Source: Brumicola pallidula DSM 14239 = ACAM 615 (GTDB lineage: Bacteria; Pseudomonadota; Gammaproteobacteria; Enterobacterales; Alteromonadaceae). From it: a stretch of DNA of 64,000 bases. The DNA is taken from positions 62,001 to 126,000 of the forward strand of contig NZ_AUAV01000012.1 in the NCBI RefSeq assembly GCF_000428905.1, written 5' to 3'. Below are positions 27,774 to 36,871 of this stretch, piece by piece; the stretch's first letter is position 1; each line of letters starts with the position of its first letter. The notes below the pieces were generated by a model that was given only the letters and a program-made list of their open reading frames with translations, did not search any database and had not been told where the DNA came from. The position numbers were made by a program, and so were the translations under genes.

Positions 27774-29267
27774 ATGAAGCTAATCTGGACCACCTTATTT
27801 TGTTTTACGCTGATACTATGGACTGTGCCCACTCATGCTCAGTCAACCCAGGAAAAAATCAGTAAAGCTAAATCACCCTACATAGCTGCTTCTTCTTGGC
27901 CGGATCGTATAATAGTGACACCTACTGAAGACCCATCAACCAGCTTTTCGATTACTTGGCGCACTGACCAAACTATTGAAGTTGCGCAGGCACAAATTGT
28001 TAAAGCCAGTCCAGATGCACGTTTTGACATACAGGCTACCTCGCTGACGGCTACCACAGATGGCGTGTCGTTGAGTCATGGCGAAAGTCAACAAGGTAAA
28101 TTTAGCTATCCTGTAAATGTCGATCTTGCTGGTGTCAATTACCACTGGGTAACCTTGACGGATTTACAGCCTGACACTCTATATAACTACCGCGTACGTG
28201 GCGGGCAGGGTAACTGGGCATCGTGGCGGCAAATAAAAACGGCGCCGCAACAGCGAGATCGCGACGTCGAATTTCTGTATTTTGGCGACGCACAAAGCGG
28301 TATTTATTCACATTGGCCAATGATATTGCGCAGAGCTTGGCAACACGCTCCTAAAGCCGAGTTTGCTATATACGCAGGAGACTTAGTTAACGAAGGGGCT
28401 AGTGATCGCCAGTGGTCAAATTGGCTCAACGCAGATCCTTTTATTTTAAGTATGATCCCAGCAGTACTGGTGGTGGGTAATCACGAATACGACTGGAAAA
28501 TGCAGGCTAATAATCAAAAAGATTGGGCGCTTTCAACACTTTGGCAAGACCAGTTTACTCTGCCTCTTTCTCCCACGTTACCAGTTGAACTTCAAGAGAC
28601 AGTATACGTGACTCGTTACCCCGACTTAGATGTTTTTGTGCTAAATTCTGGCGCATTAGGTGATGTAGCGTTGTTAGAGGCGCAAGCTCAGTGGCTGGAC
28701 AAAAAACTGCAGAGCAGCTCAGCAAAATGGCGCATTGTGACCATGCATCATCCTGTGTTTTCTTCATGCGGTATGCCACTCAATACGGTAGGTCAGGACG
28801 AGCCTGATGTTCGCGCCGCTTTTTTACCTGTATTTTTAAAGCATAATGTCGACTTAGTGCTGCAGGGGCACGATCATACTTACTCTCGCGGCAGCATAGG
28901 AACGCCAGAAGACATAGGCAAAATAGCCAGTCCAATGGAGCCTAAAAAGGTTAAGTCAGTATTTTTAACCACAGTAGCCAGTCCTAAAACATATCCTCAA
29001 AAGCCTAATCGTTGGCAAGAGTACAGTCATTATGGTGCGGTTCTAGAGCGCATAGGCGAAAATACACCCACCTACCAAATCATTAAAAAAACAGATAATC
29101 AATTAAAGTATCAGTCATTTACCACAGATGGAAAATTATACGATGGCTTTATTTTAGAAAAAAATATGAAGGGCCAAAACACCTTAAGAATTGATGCTGA
29201 CCTGCCTTTACAGCGGACTTTTGCCAACACCGGTCCCTACAGAAGTCATCATGATTTAGCGGAGTAA
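27774..29267 (+). CDS. Secreted purple-acid-phosphatase-like metallophosphoesterase
   Basis: A 497-residue protein with a signal peptide (MKLIWTTLFCFTLILWTVPTHAQ). An FN3-like purple-acid-phosphatase N-domain covers about 40-150. The metallophosphoesterase core follows with the five metal-binding blocks: YFGDAQSG, AGDLVNEG, VVGNHEYDW, TMHHPVFS and LQGHDHTYSRG. The start at ATG 27774 has TAGGAAT upstream; longer frames run through a tandem repeat and would hide the signal peptide. It follows the STN transducer by about 140 bases. Likely a periplasmic or secreted phosphomono- or diesterase that releases phosphate from organic compounds. Confidence 0.85.
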   Translation: MKLIWTTLFCFTLILWTVPTHAQSTQEKISKAKSPYIAASSWPDRIIVTPTEDPSTSFSITWRTDQTIEVAQAQIVKASPDARFDIQATSLTATTDGVSLSHGESQQGKFSYPVNVDLAGVNYHWVTLTDLQPDTLYNYRVRGGQGNWASWRQIKTAPQQRDRDVEFLYFGDAQSGIYSHWPMILRRAWQHAPKAEFAIYAGDLVNEGASDRQWSNWLNADPFILSMIPAVLVVGNHEYDWKMQANNQKDWALSTLWQDQFTLPLSPTLPVELQETVYVTRYPDLDVFVLNSGALGDVALLEAQAQWLDKKLQSSSAKWRIVTMHHPVFSSCGMPLNTVGQDEPDVRAAFLPVFLKHNVDLVLQGHDHTYSRGSIGTPEDIGKIASPMEPKKVKSVFLTTVASPKTYPQKPNRWQEYSHYGAVLERIGENTPTYQIIKKTDNQLKYQSFTTDGKLYDGFILEKNMKGQNTLRIDADLPLQRTFANTGPYRSHHDLAE

Positions 29268-29375
29268 ACAACTAAGATAACAAATAAAAAATAGCAAAAT
29301 ACATAACATTACACTAGTGTCTATATCTTTTTTGAATCTGCTCTTGCCAGCGCATGCTAAACAAAAGCAAGTTCT

Positions 29376-30092
29376 TCACTCGCTATGGGTTATATTCAGT
29401 TCCTTATCTAGCAGCTTATGGAGTTCCACACGCTTGATTTGCTGCTCAAGTATGACGACACGGGAATAAGTTAAATATCTGAGCATGTTATCGTAAAACT
29501 CATTCAGAAAACCTCTGTGCTTTGCCATCCTCTCAAAATTGCATTCCGTTTTATCCCATCCAAATCCCATTGAAATAAGCTCAGAGTGGCGCCTTGATAA
29601 GACAATTCTATCCTGCTGAATATCATCTCGTAACTGTTTATAAGCCTCAATCGAGCTGTCAAAATTGACAATGCTCGCCCTTAAAGCATCCTTGCTAATC
29701 AACATTATCCGGCCGGTCACCAGTAATTCTTTAATAACTGCTGGGCTCTCAATAGCATCTGCAAATATATGGGATCTAGCAATCGCGAAACAATGTTCTG
29801 GTGTCATAGCCAAGGTATCACTACTTTGACTAAAATAAAGACCAGCCTCTTCTAACAACTTTATTGCTTTATTTGAACGCTTAACAACCGTTTTATCTCG
29901 AATAATCATTAATGAAAGCTCATCATGTAGGTGAGTGATATATTGATTCTCAAAGCGTTTATTTTCATGAGCTGTTCTCCAATCATCAACCTGCAAACCA
30001 ATGAAAATACCGACGACCACGACCATGACCTCAATCATGATCACAAGCCAGTCTTGTTTTATAATCGCTTTTGCTATGCGCTCTATTATCAT
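29376..30092 (-). CDS. DUF6090-like membrane-anchored protein
   Basis: A 238-residue protein with one N-terminal membrane helix (about 16-36, WLVIMIEVMVVVVGIFIGLQ) directly followed by VDDWRTAHENKRFENQY, the signature of DUF6090-type proteins. The remainder is a mostly helical soluble domain that includes a SPAVIKELLVTGRIMLI segment. Function of the family is unknown. The upstream region (30112-30140) carries short GTAAG repeats. It is monocistronic. Confidence 0.6.
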   Translation of the reverse strand: MIIERIAKAIIKQDWLVIMIEVMVVVVGIFIGLQVDDWRTAHENKRFENQYITHLHDELSLMIIRDKTVVKRSNKAIKLLEEAGLYFSQSSDTLAMTPEHCFAIARSHIFADAIESPAVIKELLVTGRIMLISKDALRASIVNFDSSIEAYKQLRDDIQQDRIVLSRRHSELISMGFGWDKTECNFERMAKHRGFLNEFYDNMLRYLTYSRVVILEQQIKRVELHKLLDKELNITHSE

Positions 30093-30111
30093 TATTAACT
30101 GCCGTTTTGGT

Positions 30112-30140
30112 TAATGTAAGGTAAGGTAAGGTAATGTAAG
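30112..30140. repeat. Short GTAAG tandem repeats in promoter region
   Basis: Several GTAAG pentamers, three of them directly adjacent and one interrupted by an AT pair, lie 20-50 bases upstream of the DUF6090-like gene. Such runs in a promoter can change spacing by slippage. Confidence 0.6.
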
Positions 30141-30215
30141 GCGATAGGAATGCAATTTTGAAATATGTGACCGGCATCTCCTCTGCGCTTTTCATTGTTA
30201 TGCCACTAGTATCAA

Positions 30216-30389
30216 TTAAGAATGATATTGAGAGTAACTCTTTTGGTTTTTACTCAATACTTTAAAAATCACTTTAATGAAAACATAAACGACGACTATA
30301 AAACTAATGACCGCTAAATCAAACAAAATATAATATAAAAATGGGTCAATCGAATTGGGGTTTGCTGTTGTTTCATTCACCTTAAACAT
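30216..30389 (-). CDS. Predicted 57-residue single-pass membrane protein
   Basis: A short open frame (MFKVNETTANPNS...) with one clear membrane segment (FLYYILFDLAVISFIVVVYV, about 17-36) and a basic C-terminus (KNQKSYSQYHS). The ATG at 30389 immediately follows AAAGG, while the in-frame GTG at 30380 has AAAGGA eight bases upstream and may be the real start (54 residues). It lies between the DUF6090-like gene and the helical protein at 30463. No family recognised. Confidence 0.45.
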   Translation of the reverse strand: MFKVNETTANPNSIDPFLYYILFDLAVISFIVVVYVFIKVIFKVLSKNQKSYSQYHS

Positions 30390-30462
30390 CCTTTATTGAA
30401 GGTTAATTCATTAACTGGTTTTTCTAAGACTGACATTAAGTGTTGTCTTCGAGCGTGATAAT

Positions 30463-30816
30463 TTATCTCTGTTGTTGTGCACGTTTTGTGGGTAGAAAGT
30501 ACTCAGCAAGCGAACTTATTTTAGTAATGAGCTCACCGTATTCGTTCTCATTAAGCATTTCAAAAATAAGCGGTGTCAGTCTTTTTATAACGCGAAAGCA
30601 ATGTTGTCGCCAATGCGTAGAGAGTAAATGATCACACATAGCTTCTTCAAGAGTCGAAATCACTCTAAAATAAACACGCCTAGTGTCAGCTCCTGTTTGA
30701 CATTGTTGTGCTCTTTGTAATCCTAAATTCACATAACAATCGATAATATCTACGTTCTGACCGCAATTTTGCGCTCGAACAGCTCTTTCATAACAATCAA
30801 GTTGGTATTGGTACAT
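30463..30816 (-). CDS. Small helical protein, relative of the heme-operon protein
   Basis: A 117-residue helical protein with several Cys. Its central pattern (CYVNLGLQRAQQ, the Arg-rich helix RRVYFRVISTLEEA and HWRQHCFRVIKRL) resembles the product of 20950-21345 near HWRVLCLDKI when aligned by eye. Upstream, TAATCATT at 30844-30851 matches half of a Fur site but overall agreement is weak (11 of 19). Function is unknown; a role in iron homeostasis is only a suggestion. Confidence 0.5.
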   Translation of the reverse strand: MYQYQLDCYERAVRAQNCGQNVDIIDCYVNLGLQRAQQCQTGADTRRVYFRVISTLEEAMCDHLLSTHWRQHCFRVIKRLTPLIFEMLNENEYGELITKISSLAEYFLPTKRAQQQR

Positions 30817-31019
30817 AAAGCAGTAACCTATTAATCTAAATAGTAATCATTCGTATTTATATTAGTGTGCAATGTAGCATACGTCAAGCTTATTTTAGAA
30901 GCCGGACTGAGCTTAAAAATGTACAAACAGCTGAAGTTGTTTATACTCCTGTTAAGCTAGATATTTCAGCTTGTTTTACAATAATTCAAGCCCGCAGAAA
31001 TACATAAAAGGAATATGGA

Positions 31020-31658
31020 TTGAGGCGTTTAAGTAAACAGGAAATCTCGACATTACCATTATTTGAAGGACTGCCAACAGAAGCAACTTATGTAGTAAGC
31101 GATATACACAAGGCAAAATTGGCAATCGAGCATATTTCAGAATACGCGGTACTTGGATTTGATACGGAATCAAAGCCATGCTTTTCTAAAGGCGAAATAT
31201 CCACTGGCCCGCACCTTATTCAGATAAGTACACTTGAAAAAGTATTTTTATTTCCAGCTGAAGTCACAGAAGCTGTGAATTTATTACTGCCGATATTAGA
31301 AAATGTGCATATAAAGAAAGTCGGATTTGGATTAAAGGCAGATAGCGTTTTATTATCTCGGAAATTTGGTATAGACATAGCCGGCACTATTGATCTGGCC
31401 AATTCAATACAACGCAGATTAAAATTAGAAAATACTATCGGCGCGCGCAACAGTGTCGCAATGATCCTTCGTAAAAAGCTGTCCAAGATAGTTCAAATGT
31501 CTAATTGGTCGGCAAGGCCGCTAAATCCGAAACAAATCCAATATGCCAGTAATGACGCTTATAGTGCGTTAGTCACGTACATGCGGTTTATGGATTTAAG
31601 ATCCGATGATATCAGGACGCGAATATTGAAGCGTGACTCTTTGGCGTTTGATACATAG
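31020..31658 (+). CDS. DEDDy 3'-5' exonuclease, RNase D-like
   Basis: A 212-residue single-domain nuclease. Exo I is in LGFDTESKPCF (Asp and Glu), Exo II in KVGFGLKADSVLL (Asp) and Exo III in YASNDAYSALVTY (Asp with Tyr four residues later), which defines the DEDDy subclass. The HRDC domains of full RNase D (about 370 residues) are absent, as in many small Werner-type exonucleases. The start is TTG at 31020, supported by AAAAGGA about eight bases upstream; no ATG is available in frame. Substrate (RNA or DNA) is not decided. Confidence 0.8.
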   Translation: MRRLSKQEISTLPLFEGLPTEATYVVSDIHKAKLAIEHISEYAVLGFDTESKPCFSKGEISTGPHLIQISTLEKVFLFPAEVTEAVNLLLPILENVHIKKVGFGLKADSVLLSRKFGIDIAGTIDLANSIQRRLKLENTIGARNSVAMILRKKLSKIVQMSNWSARPLNPKQIQYASNDAYSALVTYMRFMDLRSDDIRTRILKRDSLAFDT

Positions 31659-31903
31659 TTTAACATTTGTATGTCATTATAAGCTAAGCTTTACTTAGCA
31701 TATTTTGTCTTCTAAGCGGTACTCAATTAATTGCTTGTTGGCCCTTACCGAAGGGCCTGTTCAGCGGCCTTGAAAAAACATCTCGCAGTAATGTGTCACA
31801 TGCTTATGGTATGCGGAAATTACTCGATAAAGGCAAGACTTGAATGGATAGCGATACCTTCAAAAAAACCTCATCTCCCCAGTAAGCAGCAACAATTCAA
31901 TCT

Positions 31904-32632
31904 TTACTCCCGAAAAGATGACCCTTTTTTATCCAGCATACCTTTTAACTGCTCAAAGTGAGCGTAAGACTGGCCTCGAAACTCATCCCAACTTGCTGCC
32001 GTTTGCAGGGCTAGCTCATGCGATAGAACATTAAGAGCTTGGCCTGTTGAATAAGCTAACACCATCGTTTTGCATGCTTTTTCTAGATAATACAGATCCT
32101 CAAAAGCCTCGGCGATCGTCTCCCCAACAACGGTAATGCCGTGGTTGCCCATCATCAAGGCTTTTTTGCCGGACAGAGAATCCGTTATGCGCATGCCTTC
32201 TTCATCACTAGAGGCTATACCAGCGAAGTTTTTATCATAGGCGATCCGCTCATAGAAACGCGCGGTATTGTTGTCGATCGGCAATATACGCGAGTCTTTC
32301 AAGGTTGAAAGTACGGTCGCATAAGTGCAATGCGCGTGCAAGATAACACGGGCTTGCGGCAATGACCTATGCACGCTGCGATGAATACTCCAAGCCGAAG
32401 CATCAGGGGCTTGGTTCGTCTGCATAATGGTGTCGTTTTCACTATCAAGCAACTGCAGACTGCTGGCTGTAACATTTGCAAAGTGCATCCAACGACGGTT
32501 CATTAGAAATTGCTTACCGTCGGGAGAGACCGCTGCGCTGAGATGGTTGGCAACCGACTCATGCATATCCATTTCATAAATCAGCCGGAAAACTGCGGCC
32601 AAATCGATCCGTAATTCTTGTTCTGTTTGCAT
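31904..32632 (-). CDS. Class II aldolase/adducin-family protein
   Basis: A 242-residue protein of the fuculose-phosphate-aldolase fold. The Zn site reads ILHAHCTYATVL (two His) with a third His in MGNHGITVVGETIAEA, and the N-terminal pattern ANHLSAAVSPDGKQFLMNRR matches decarboxylase/aldolase relatives. It lies 29 bases downstream of a TauD/GBBH-type oxygenase on the same strand and is probably co-transcribed with it. Substrate unknown; many homologues are not true aldolases. Confidence 0.8.
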   Translation of the reverse strand: MQTEQELRIDLAAVFRLIYEMDMHESVANHLSAAVSPDGKQFLMNRRWMHFANVTASSLQLLDSENDTIMQTNQAPDASAWSIHRSVHRSLPQARVILHAHCTYATVLSTLKDSRILPIDNNTARFYERIAYDKNFAGIASSDEEGMRITDSLSGKKALMMGNHGITVVGETIAEAFEDLYYLEKACKTMVLAYSTGQALNVLSHELALQTAASWDEFRGQSYAHFEQLKGMLDKKGSSFRE

Positions 32633-32661
32633 TTTACTTATCCTTAGTGGGCTTGTATTGA

Positions 32662-33810
32662 TTACATCTCTAAGGATGGCTGAAGCGGGGCAGTCACTTT
32701 TGCTTTTGAGTATCGAGCACGTAAAACACGGTAGACACTGCGAAGGTCGCCACGGTCAACATAACAACCGCGCAGGTGCCTTGCGCCGCTGCCCTTTTCA
32801 AAGGACTCTCGGCCGTGGGCAATACGGTGGTTATCGAACACGATACATTCTCCAGCATTAAGGCGGAAGGTCATTAGATACTGTGAGTACTGCAGCATCT
32901 GTCCAAACTTACGAAAAGCTGGATAAAAAGTATCCATCTCACGCTGAGAGAAATCAAACACATCAGCTAGGTGCTGACTGAAATTAATCCCGCTGACCTC
33001 TCCATTATTTGGGTCTAGCTCGATTATTCGCTGCTTGGTACGCACATCCTGATAGTCAGTCGTGTAGCGATAAGGCACCTCGTATTCAGTGAGTATTTTG
33101 AAGTACTTCGGATGCTGCTGTTTTAATGCATTAGCGACGGCAGTGGCATCGACAAACAAACTGTTGCCACCTTGTGCATCATTCACCCTGCAGTGTAAGA
33201 ATTGAATACCTGGAGCAAGCTCTTCTGCAGGTAAATCAGTGTGCAACTCAAGCGCCTTACTAGTGTAAGCAAGGTTTTCAGGATTGGCTTTGGATTTGAC
33301 ATCAAAGGTGTAACCAGAAAAAGATGGACGCACTGTTCCAAACAGTTCGCATAAAGTCTTCAGCCCTTCGTCAGAATTTGGCATATGCTGAATTAAGGCG
33401 ACTCCTTCATCCAACATTGCTTCCGCCCAATCGGCGACACTGGCTGGGTTAAGCATGACATCATCGTAGTTAAAACGCGCCATGTCCGAATAGTGATCAC
33501 CATACCAAGTCTTACGGACGCGAACGGCCAAATCACCATGATTCTCGCCCTTGTGCCAACGCTCAAGCCAATGTAGGTCGTAACGGCTTTCAAATCCATC
33601 GCTCCAAATAATATCCAATGACTCGTTATCCAACCAGGCGCTGGTGGCGTGCAGATCATCAGATTCATCAAGAATGTCAAAGGTACGTTCCTGCGTGCTG
33701 CTATCCCATGAGGTGACGCAATTATCGCGTAACCAAAAGTAATTGAAATACACCATCTCTCCGTTCATAGGTAGTTGTATACCCGTTTTCAATAGTACAA
33801 TATCAGACAT
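32662..33810 (-). CDS. Gamma-butyrobetaine-dioxygenase-like Fe(II)/2OG oxygenase
   Basis: A 382-residue protein with an N-terminal GBBH-like (DUF971-type) domain (about 5-90, YFNYFWLRDNCVTSW) and a C-terminal TauD/TfdA oxygenase domain. The iron facial triad is in LELHTDLP (His-x-Asp) and in FDNHRIAHGRESF (distal His), with the 2-oxoglutarate-binding Arg in LRGCYVDRGD. Such enzymes hydroxylate gamma-butyrobetaine, trimethyllysine or related quaternary amines. It is followed by a class II aldolase, an arrangement that could hydroxylate and then cleave a substrate. Exact substrate unknown. Confidence 0.82.
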   Translation of the reverse strand: MSDIVLLKTGIQLPMNGEMVYFNYFWLRDNCVTSWDSSTQERTFDILDESDDLHATSAWLDNESLDIIWSDGFESRYDLHWLERWHKGENHGDLAVRVRKTWYGDHYSDMARFNYDDVMLNPASVADWAEAMLDEGVALIQHMPNSDEGLKTLCELFGTVRPSFSGYTFDVKSKANPENLAYTSKALELHTDLPAEELAPGIQFLHCRVNDAQGGNSLFVDATAVANALKQQHPKYFKILTEYEVPYRYTTDYQDVRTKQRIIELDPNNGEVSGINFSQHLADVFDFSQREMDTFYPAFRKFGQMLQYSQYLMTFRLNAGECIVFDNHRIAHGRESFEKGSGARHLRGCYVDRGDLRSVYRVLRARYSKAKVTAPLQPSLEM

Positions 33811-34141
33811 TCAGAGGTTCTTATTGGTGTTTATTTCAAAACAAAGATTGTATCATTTTCGCTATAGTAATGTCGGAGCGGATATGGATTAATTATGATG
33901 AGAGGCCTTTAATACACTACCGTTATTTTTTGCGAATAGTTGCGAATAGTTGTGAATTGAGTCGGTATTCATGTTTGTTATTAAAGTCGAAGAAAAACGA
34001 GCACTCCTTATCCGTTATGCTATTGCCCAATAAATGCACTTGTTGCTAAATCCATCATATTATTTCTGCGTAGTGTTGCCAATGGCGTTGTTATTTTAAG
34101 CTATAATCGCCGTCGTTAAATATCAAATAATTAGAGAATAA
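33811..34141. other. Intergenic region with a 10-bp tandem repeat
   Basis: No gene in about 330 bases between the divergent oxygenase and small-protein genes. TGCGAATAGT occurs twice in tandem (33931-33950) followed by a degenerate third copy. The region probably holds both promoters. Confidence 0.5.
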
Positions 34142-34312
34142 ATGTCTGAAAAGAAAGTTAAATTTGAGTTCGAAAAGCAAAATAAAAATAGTGTTCGGTA
34201 TAAAGAGGTACCGGATGACGGAATGCCACCGGTGATTGGTAGCATTTATGTGCAAAAGTGGTTTGCTGGTGAAAGTAAGAAAATAGAATTGGTAATTACG
34301 AAGAAAGACTAA
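34142..34312 (+). CDS. Conserved-looking 56-residue small protein
   Basis: A short gene of 56 codons plus stop (MSEKKVKFEFEKQNKN...). It has charged N- and C-termini (ESKKIELVITKKD) and a central segment VPDDGMPPVIGSIYVQKWF with a balanced beta-type pattern. Amino-acid composition and the regular start-to-stop context look coding, and I have the impression that similar small proteins occur in related marine gammaproteobacteria. Function unknown; no membrane segment. Confidence 0.6.
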   Translation: MSEKKVKFEFEKQNKNSVRYKEVPDDGMPPVIGSIYVQKWFAGESKKIELVITKKD

Positions 34313-34531
34313 ATTCACAGCCAGTCTCTTGTGCATATCAATCCCGTTCTTTTGTGGTGCAAATTCGACTCAATTTGGTGATTTTTTTGATTAGTGTCAG
34401 CACATATACAACAGTATTATTTTGCTAAATCGTGTCATTCTTAGCGTTCTATTAGCGCTTTGCAATAAAGTTTTACTTAGGTATTAAATTTGCATGTCGG
34501 AAAGTTCCTGACTATAGCAAGCTGAAATAAT

Positions 34532-35554
34532 ATGCAGACCTTTATTGAAAAAATGCCCAAAGCTGAATTACATGTCCACCTTGAAGGAACATTGGAACCT
34601 GAATTGAGTTTTGCACTAGCGGCGAAAAATGGAGTTGAATTAGCCTATAAAACCCCTGAGGCCTTAATAGCAGCATACGATTTCCATGATCTCCCATCAT
34701 TTTTGTCCATCTATTATGCAGCTATGCATGTACTAGTCGATGAGGATGATTTCTATCAACTTACCTACCAATACTTAACTAAAGCGAGCAGTCAAAATAC
34801 ATTATATGCTGAGTTATTCTTCGATCCTCAAGCACATACTAGCCGCGGAGTGAGTTTTGATACAGTCATCACTGGCATTCGCAAAGCTCAGATAGATGCA
34901 GAAGAAAAACTAGGTATCAAGAGTCAGTTGATTTTATGTTTTTTACGTGACATGAGCGCTGAATCTGCTATGGGGCATTTAATGCTGGCGATCCCCTATC
35001 TTAAATGGCTAGTGGGTGTTGGCCTAGATTCAGATGAACGAAACAATCCTCCCATCAAGTTTGCTGAAGTGTTTGCTAAAGCTAAACAGCTTGGGTTAAA
35101 GCTTACTATGCACTGCGATGTTAACCAGTCAAATACCTTAACCCATATTGAACAATGTATTAATGATATTGAAGTAGATCGTATTGACCACGGTGTTAAT
35201 TCCTTAGAAAGTGATATGTTATGTAAGCTTATTAAAGACAAGAAATTAGGTCTAACCGTATGCCCGGTATCGAATCAATTTGTAGTGCAGTCGTTAACGT
35301 CAGATGAAATCCACAGCATGCTTAAAAAAGACATGTTAGTGACGATTAATTCTGACGATCCAGCATATTTTAGAGCTTACTTAAATGAGAATTTGGTTGC
35401 CTTGCAACAAGAAGGTAAGTTTACTCAAGATCAAATGGTCACCTTAGTTGGAAATTCGTTCACAGCTGCATGGCTAGATGAACAAACTAAACAGCGTTAC
35501 TTGCAAAAATTAAAAGATTATACGCTTGGGTTGACTGCAAACTTCTCGAGTTAA
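34532..35554 (+). CDS. Adenosine/adenine deaminase family protein
   Basis: A 340-residue amidohydrolase of the adenosine deaminase family: KAELHVHLEGTLEPEL (metal HxH), GVGLDSDERNNPPIKF, RIDHGVNSLES (His) and VTINSDDPAYF (Asp pair). The GLDSDER and SDDPAYF motifs favour the bacterial adenine-deaminase-like branch. The usual HAGE, carrying the catalytic Glu, is replaced by MHCDVNQ, so activity or substrate may differ. There is no signal peptide: a cytoplasmic enzyme. It heads the purine block and would convert an adenine compound to a hypoxanthine compound. Confidence 0.8.
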   Translation: MQTFIEKMPKAELHVHLEGTLEPELSFALAAKNGVELAYKTPEALIAAYDFHDLPSFLSIYYAAMHVLVDEDDFYQLTYQYLTKASSQNTLYAELFFDPQAHTSRGVSFDTVITGIRKAQIDAEEKLGIKSQLILCFLRDMSAESAMGHLMLAIPYLKWLVGVGLDSDERNNPPIKFAEVFAKAKQLGLKLTMHCDVNQSNTLTHIEQCINDIEVDRIDHGVNSLESDMLCKLIKDKKLGLTVCPVSNQFVVQSLTSDEIHSMLKKDMLVTINSDDPAYFRAYLNENLVALQQEGKFTQDQMVTLVGNSFTAAWLDEQTKQRYLQKLKDYTLGLTANFSS

Positions 35555-35649
35555 GTTTAATCTATTATTACCGCGCTTTATCCTGAGTGAGGGTACTTTA
35601 AATTACGCGATATGTATGAAACATAAAACTAAATAAGGTGATGTTATAT

Positions 35650-36660
35650 ATGAAAGTAGTCCATCTTCTGAGCGCACTTTTTATCATGGTCTTTGTTACG
35701 CCAAGTTTGGCAAATACAAACGCACGCGAGACCGTGATAGAAATGAAAGTCTTTATTGGTGCGATGTTTGAAATTGGTGAAAACGCGGGTGACAAGGCTG
35801 GCGAATTTCAGTTTTGGTATTCACGCTACTTCAGTGATAGTGAACCAATCTTTGTGAAAGGTGCGGCAAATCCTGTTTACTGCAACAAAGACGGCGTATG
35901 TGGTTCTGTGTTGGGTATGGGTAAAGTAGGTTCCTCATCCTCAGTTCAAGCAATTATTTTGAGCCAACAGTTTGATGTATCGCATACCTATTTCATTATC
36001 AGCGGAGTCGCTGGGACGCCGCCATCAAAAGGTACAATAGGCGATGTAAGTTGGGGTAGCTGGTTGATAGACTATGATCTTGGTCATCGCTGGAGTCCAG
36101 AAGAAGGTCAATTAGGCGCACCAGCTTTTACACCCCGTACGGGTTATGAATCTATTCGGCGCTATCAACTCAACCCAAGCTTACTTGAGTGGACATTAGA
36201 TCTGAGTAGGGAGGTAAGCCTAAAAGATTCAGCTAGTGCACAGCGCTATCGACAACGCTATCCCAATAAGGAGGCACGCAGGGATCCAAAAGTGAACTAC
36301 GGTACGCATATGACCGGCGATACATTTTTTCATGGGCCAGGTTTATCTAACGAAGCTCAGTATATTGCGCAATTATATGAGGCTGATGATTATGTCATTA
36401 CTGAAATGGAAGCAACGGCTATTGCTCAAGTGTTAGACCGAACCGTAGGCACAAAGCGCTTGATGAGCTTGCGCGGCGCAGTAAACTTTGACCAAGGCCA
36501 CCCAAAAGAAAGCACCTTAGATCATTTAGACCCAGCGCCAGGAGAAACTGCAGGCGGTTTCGAGGAGACGGTCGAAAACATTATGTTAGTGGGCAGCAAA
36601 GTGACTGATCATATTGTTAAAAACTGGCAGATCTGGCAGCACGGCATACCTGAATTATAA
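35650..36660 (+). CDS. Purine nucleoside permease-family protein, exported
   Basis: A 336-residue member of the NUP family (PF06516). Typical blocks are VFIGAMFEIGENAGDKAGEFQFW (read in two parts), VLGMGKVGSSSSVQAI, YFIISGVAGTPPSKGTIGDV, GTHMTGDTFFHGP and VITEMEATAIAQ. ATG 35650 is chosen because AAGGTG lies nine bases upstream and a signal peptide (MKVVHLLSALFIMVFVTPSLA) starts there. Despite the name, NUP proteins have a nucleoside-phosphorylase-like fold and no membrane helices; a periplasmic nucleoside-binding or -cleaving role is likely. A lipoprotein paralogue lies at 44426. Confidence 0.8.
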   Translation: MKVVHLLSALFIMVFVTPSLANTNARETVIEMKVFIGAMFEIGENAGDKAGEFQFWYSRYFSDSEPIFVKGAANPVYCNKDGVCGSVLGMGKVGSSSSVQAIILSQQFDVSHTYFIISGVAGTPPSKGTIGDVSWGSWLIDYDLGHRWSPEEGQLGAPAFTPRTGYESIRRYQLNPSLLEWTLDLSREVSLKDSASAQRYRQRYPNKEARRDPKVNYGTHMTGDTFFHGPGLSNEAQYIAQLYEADDYVITEMEATAIAQVLDRTVGTKRLMSLRGAVNFDQGHPKESTLDHLDPAPGETAGGFEETVENIMLVGSKVTDHIVKNWQIWQHGIPEL

Positions 36661-36731
36661 TTTCAATAAATGATACTAGATCATCGTATTGTTACCAAAA
36701 CAACTTGCATCATAAAGGTTCAAAAAGACTT

Positions 36732-36778
36732 TTTTTTGGTGCAAAACCGTGATTTTACTGATGTTTCGCACCAAAAAA
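36732..36778. terminator. Long hairpin terminator
   Basis: TTTTTTGGTGC-AAAC (36732-36747) pairs with GTTT-GCACCAAAAAA (36763-36778), 15 of 16 pairs, loop 15 bases. The A/T ends give U-tracts on both strands. It follows the NUP gene. Confidence 0.75.
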
Positions 36779-36871
36779 TAGCGTCCATAAATATTTTTAA
36801 ACTAAGCTTTGACATTGTGTTTTTGTGCATATAGTTTAATCATATATATAAATAAACAGCATACTAACAGC

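Noticed and set aside
30838-30860. Fur box upstream of the helical protein at 30463.
   Set aside because: Only about 11 of 19 positions agree with the consensus and just one half-site is clear, so it is not listed as a feature.
31731-31961. Plus-strand 76-codon frame before the aldolase gene.
   Set aside because: No ribosome site, poor protein-like composition, and it overlaps the end of the aldolase gene on the other strand.
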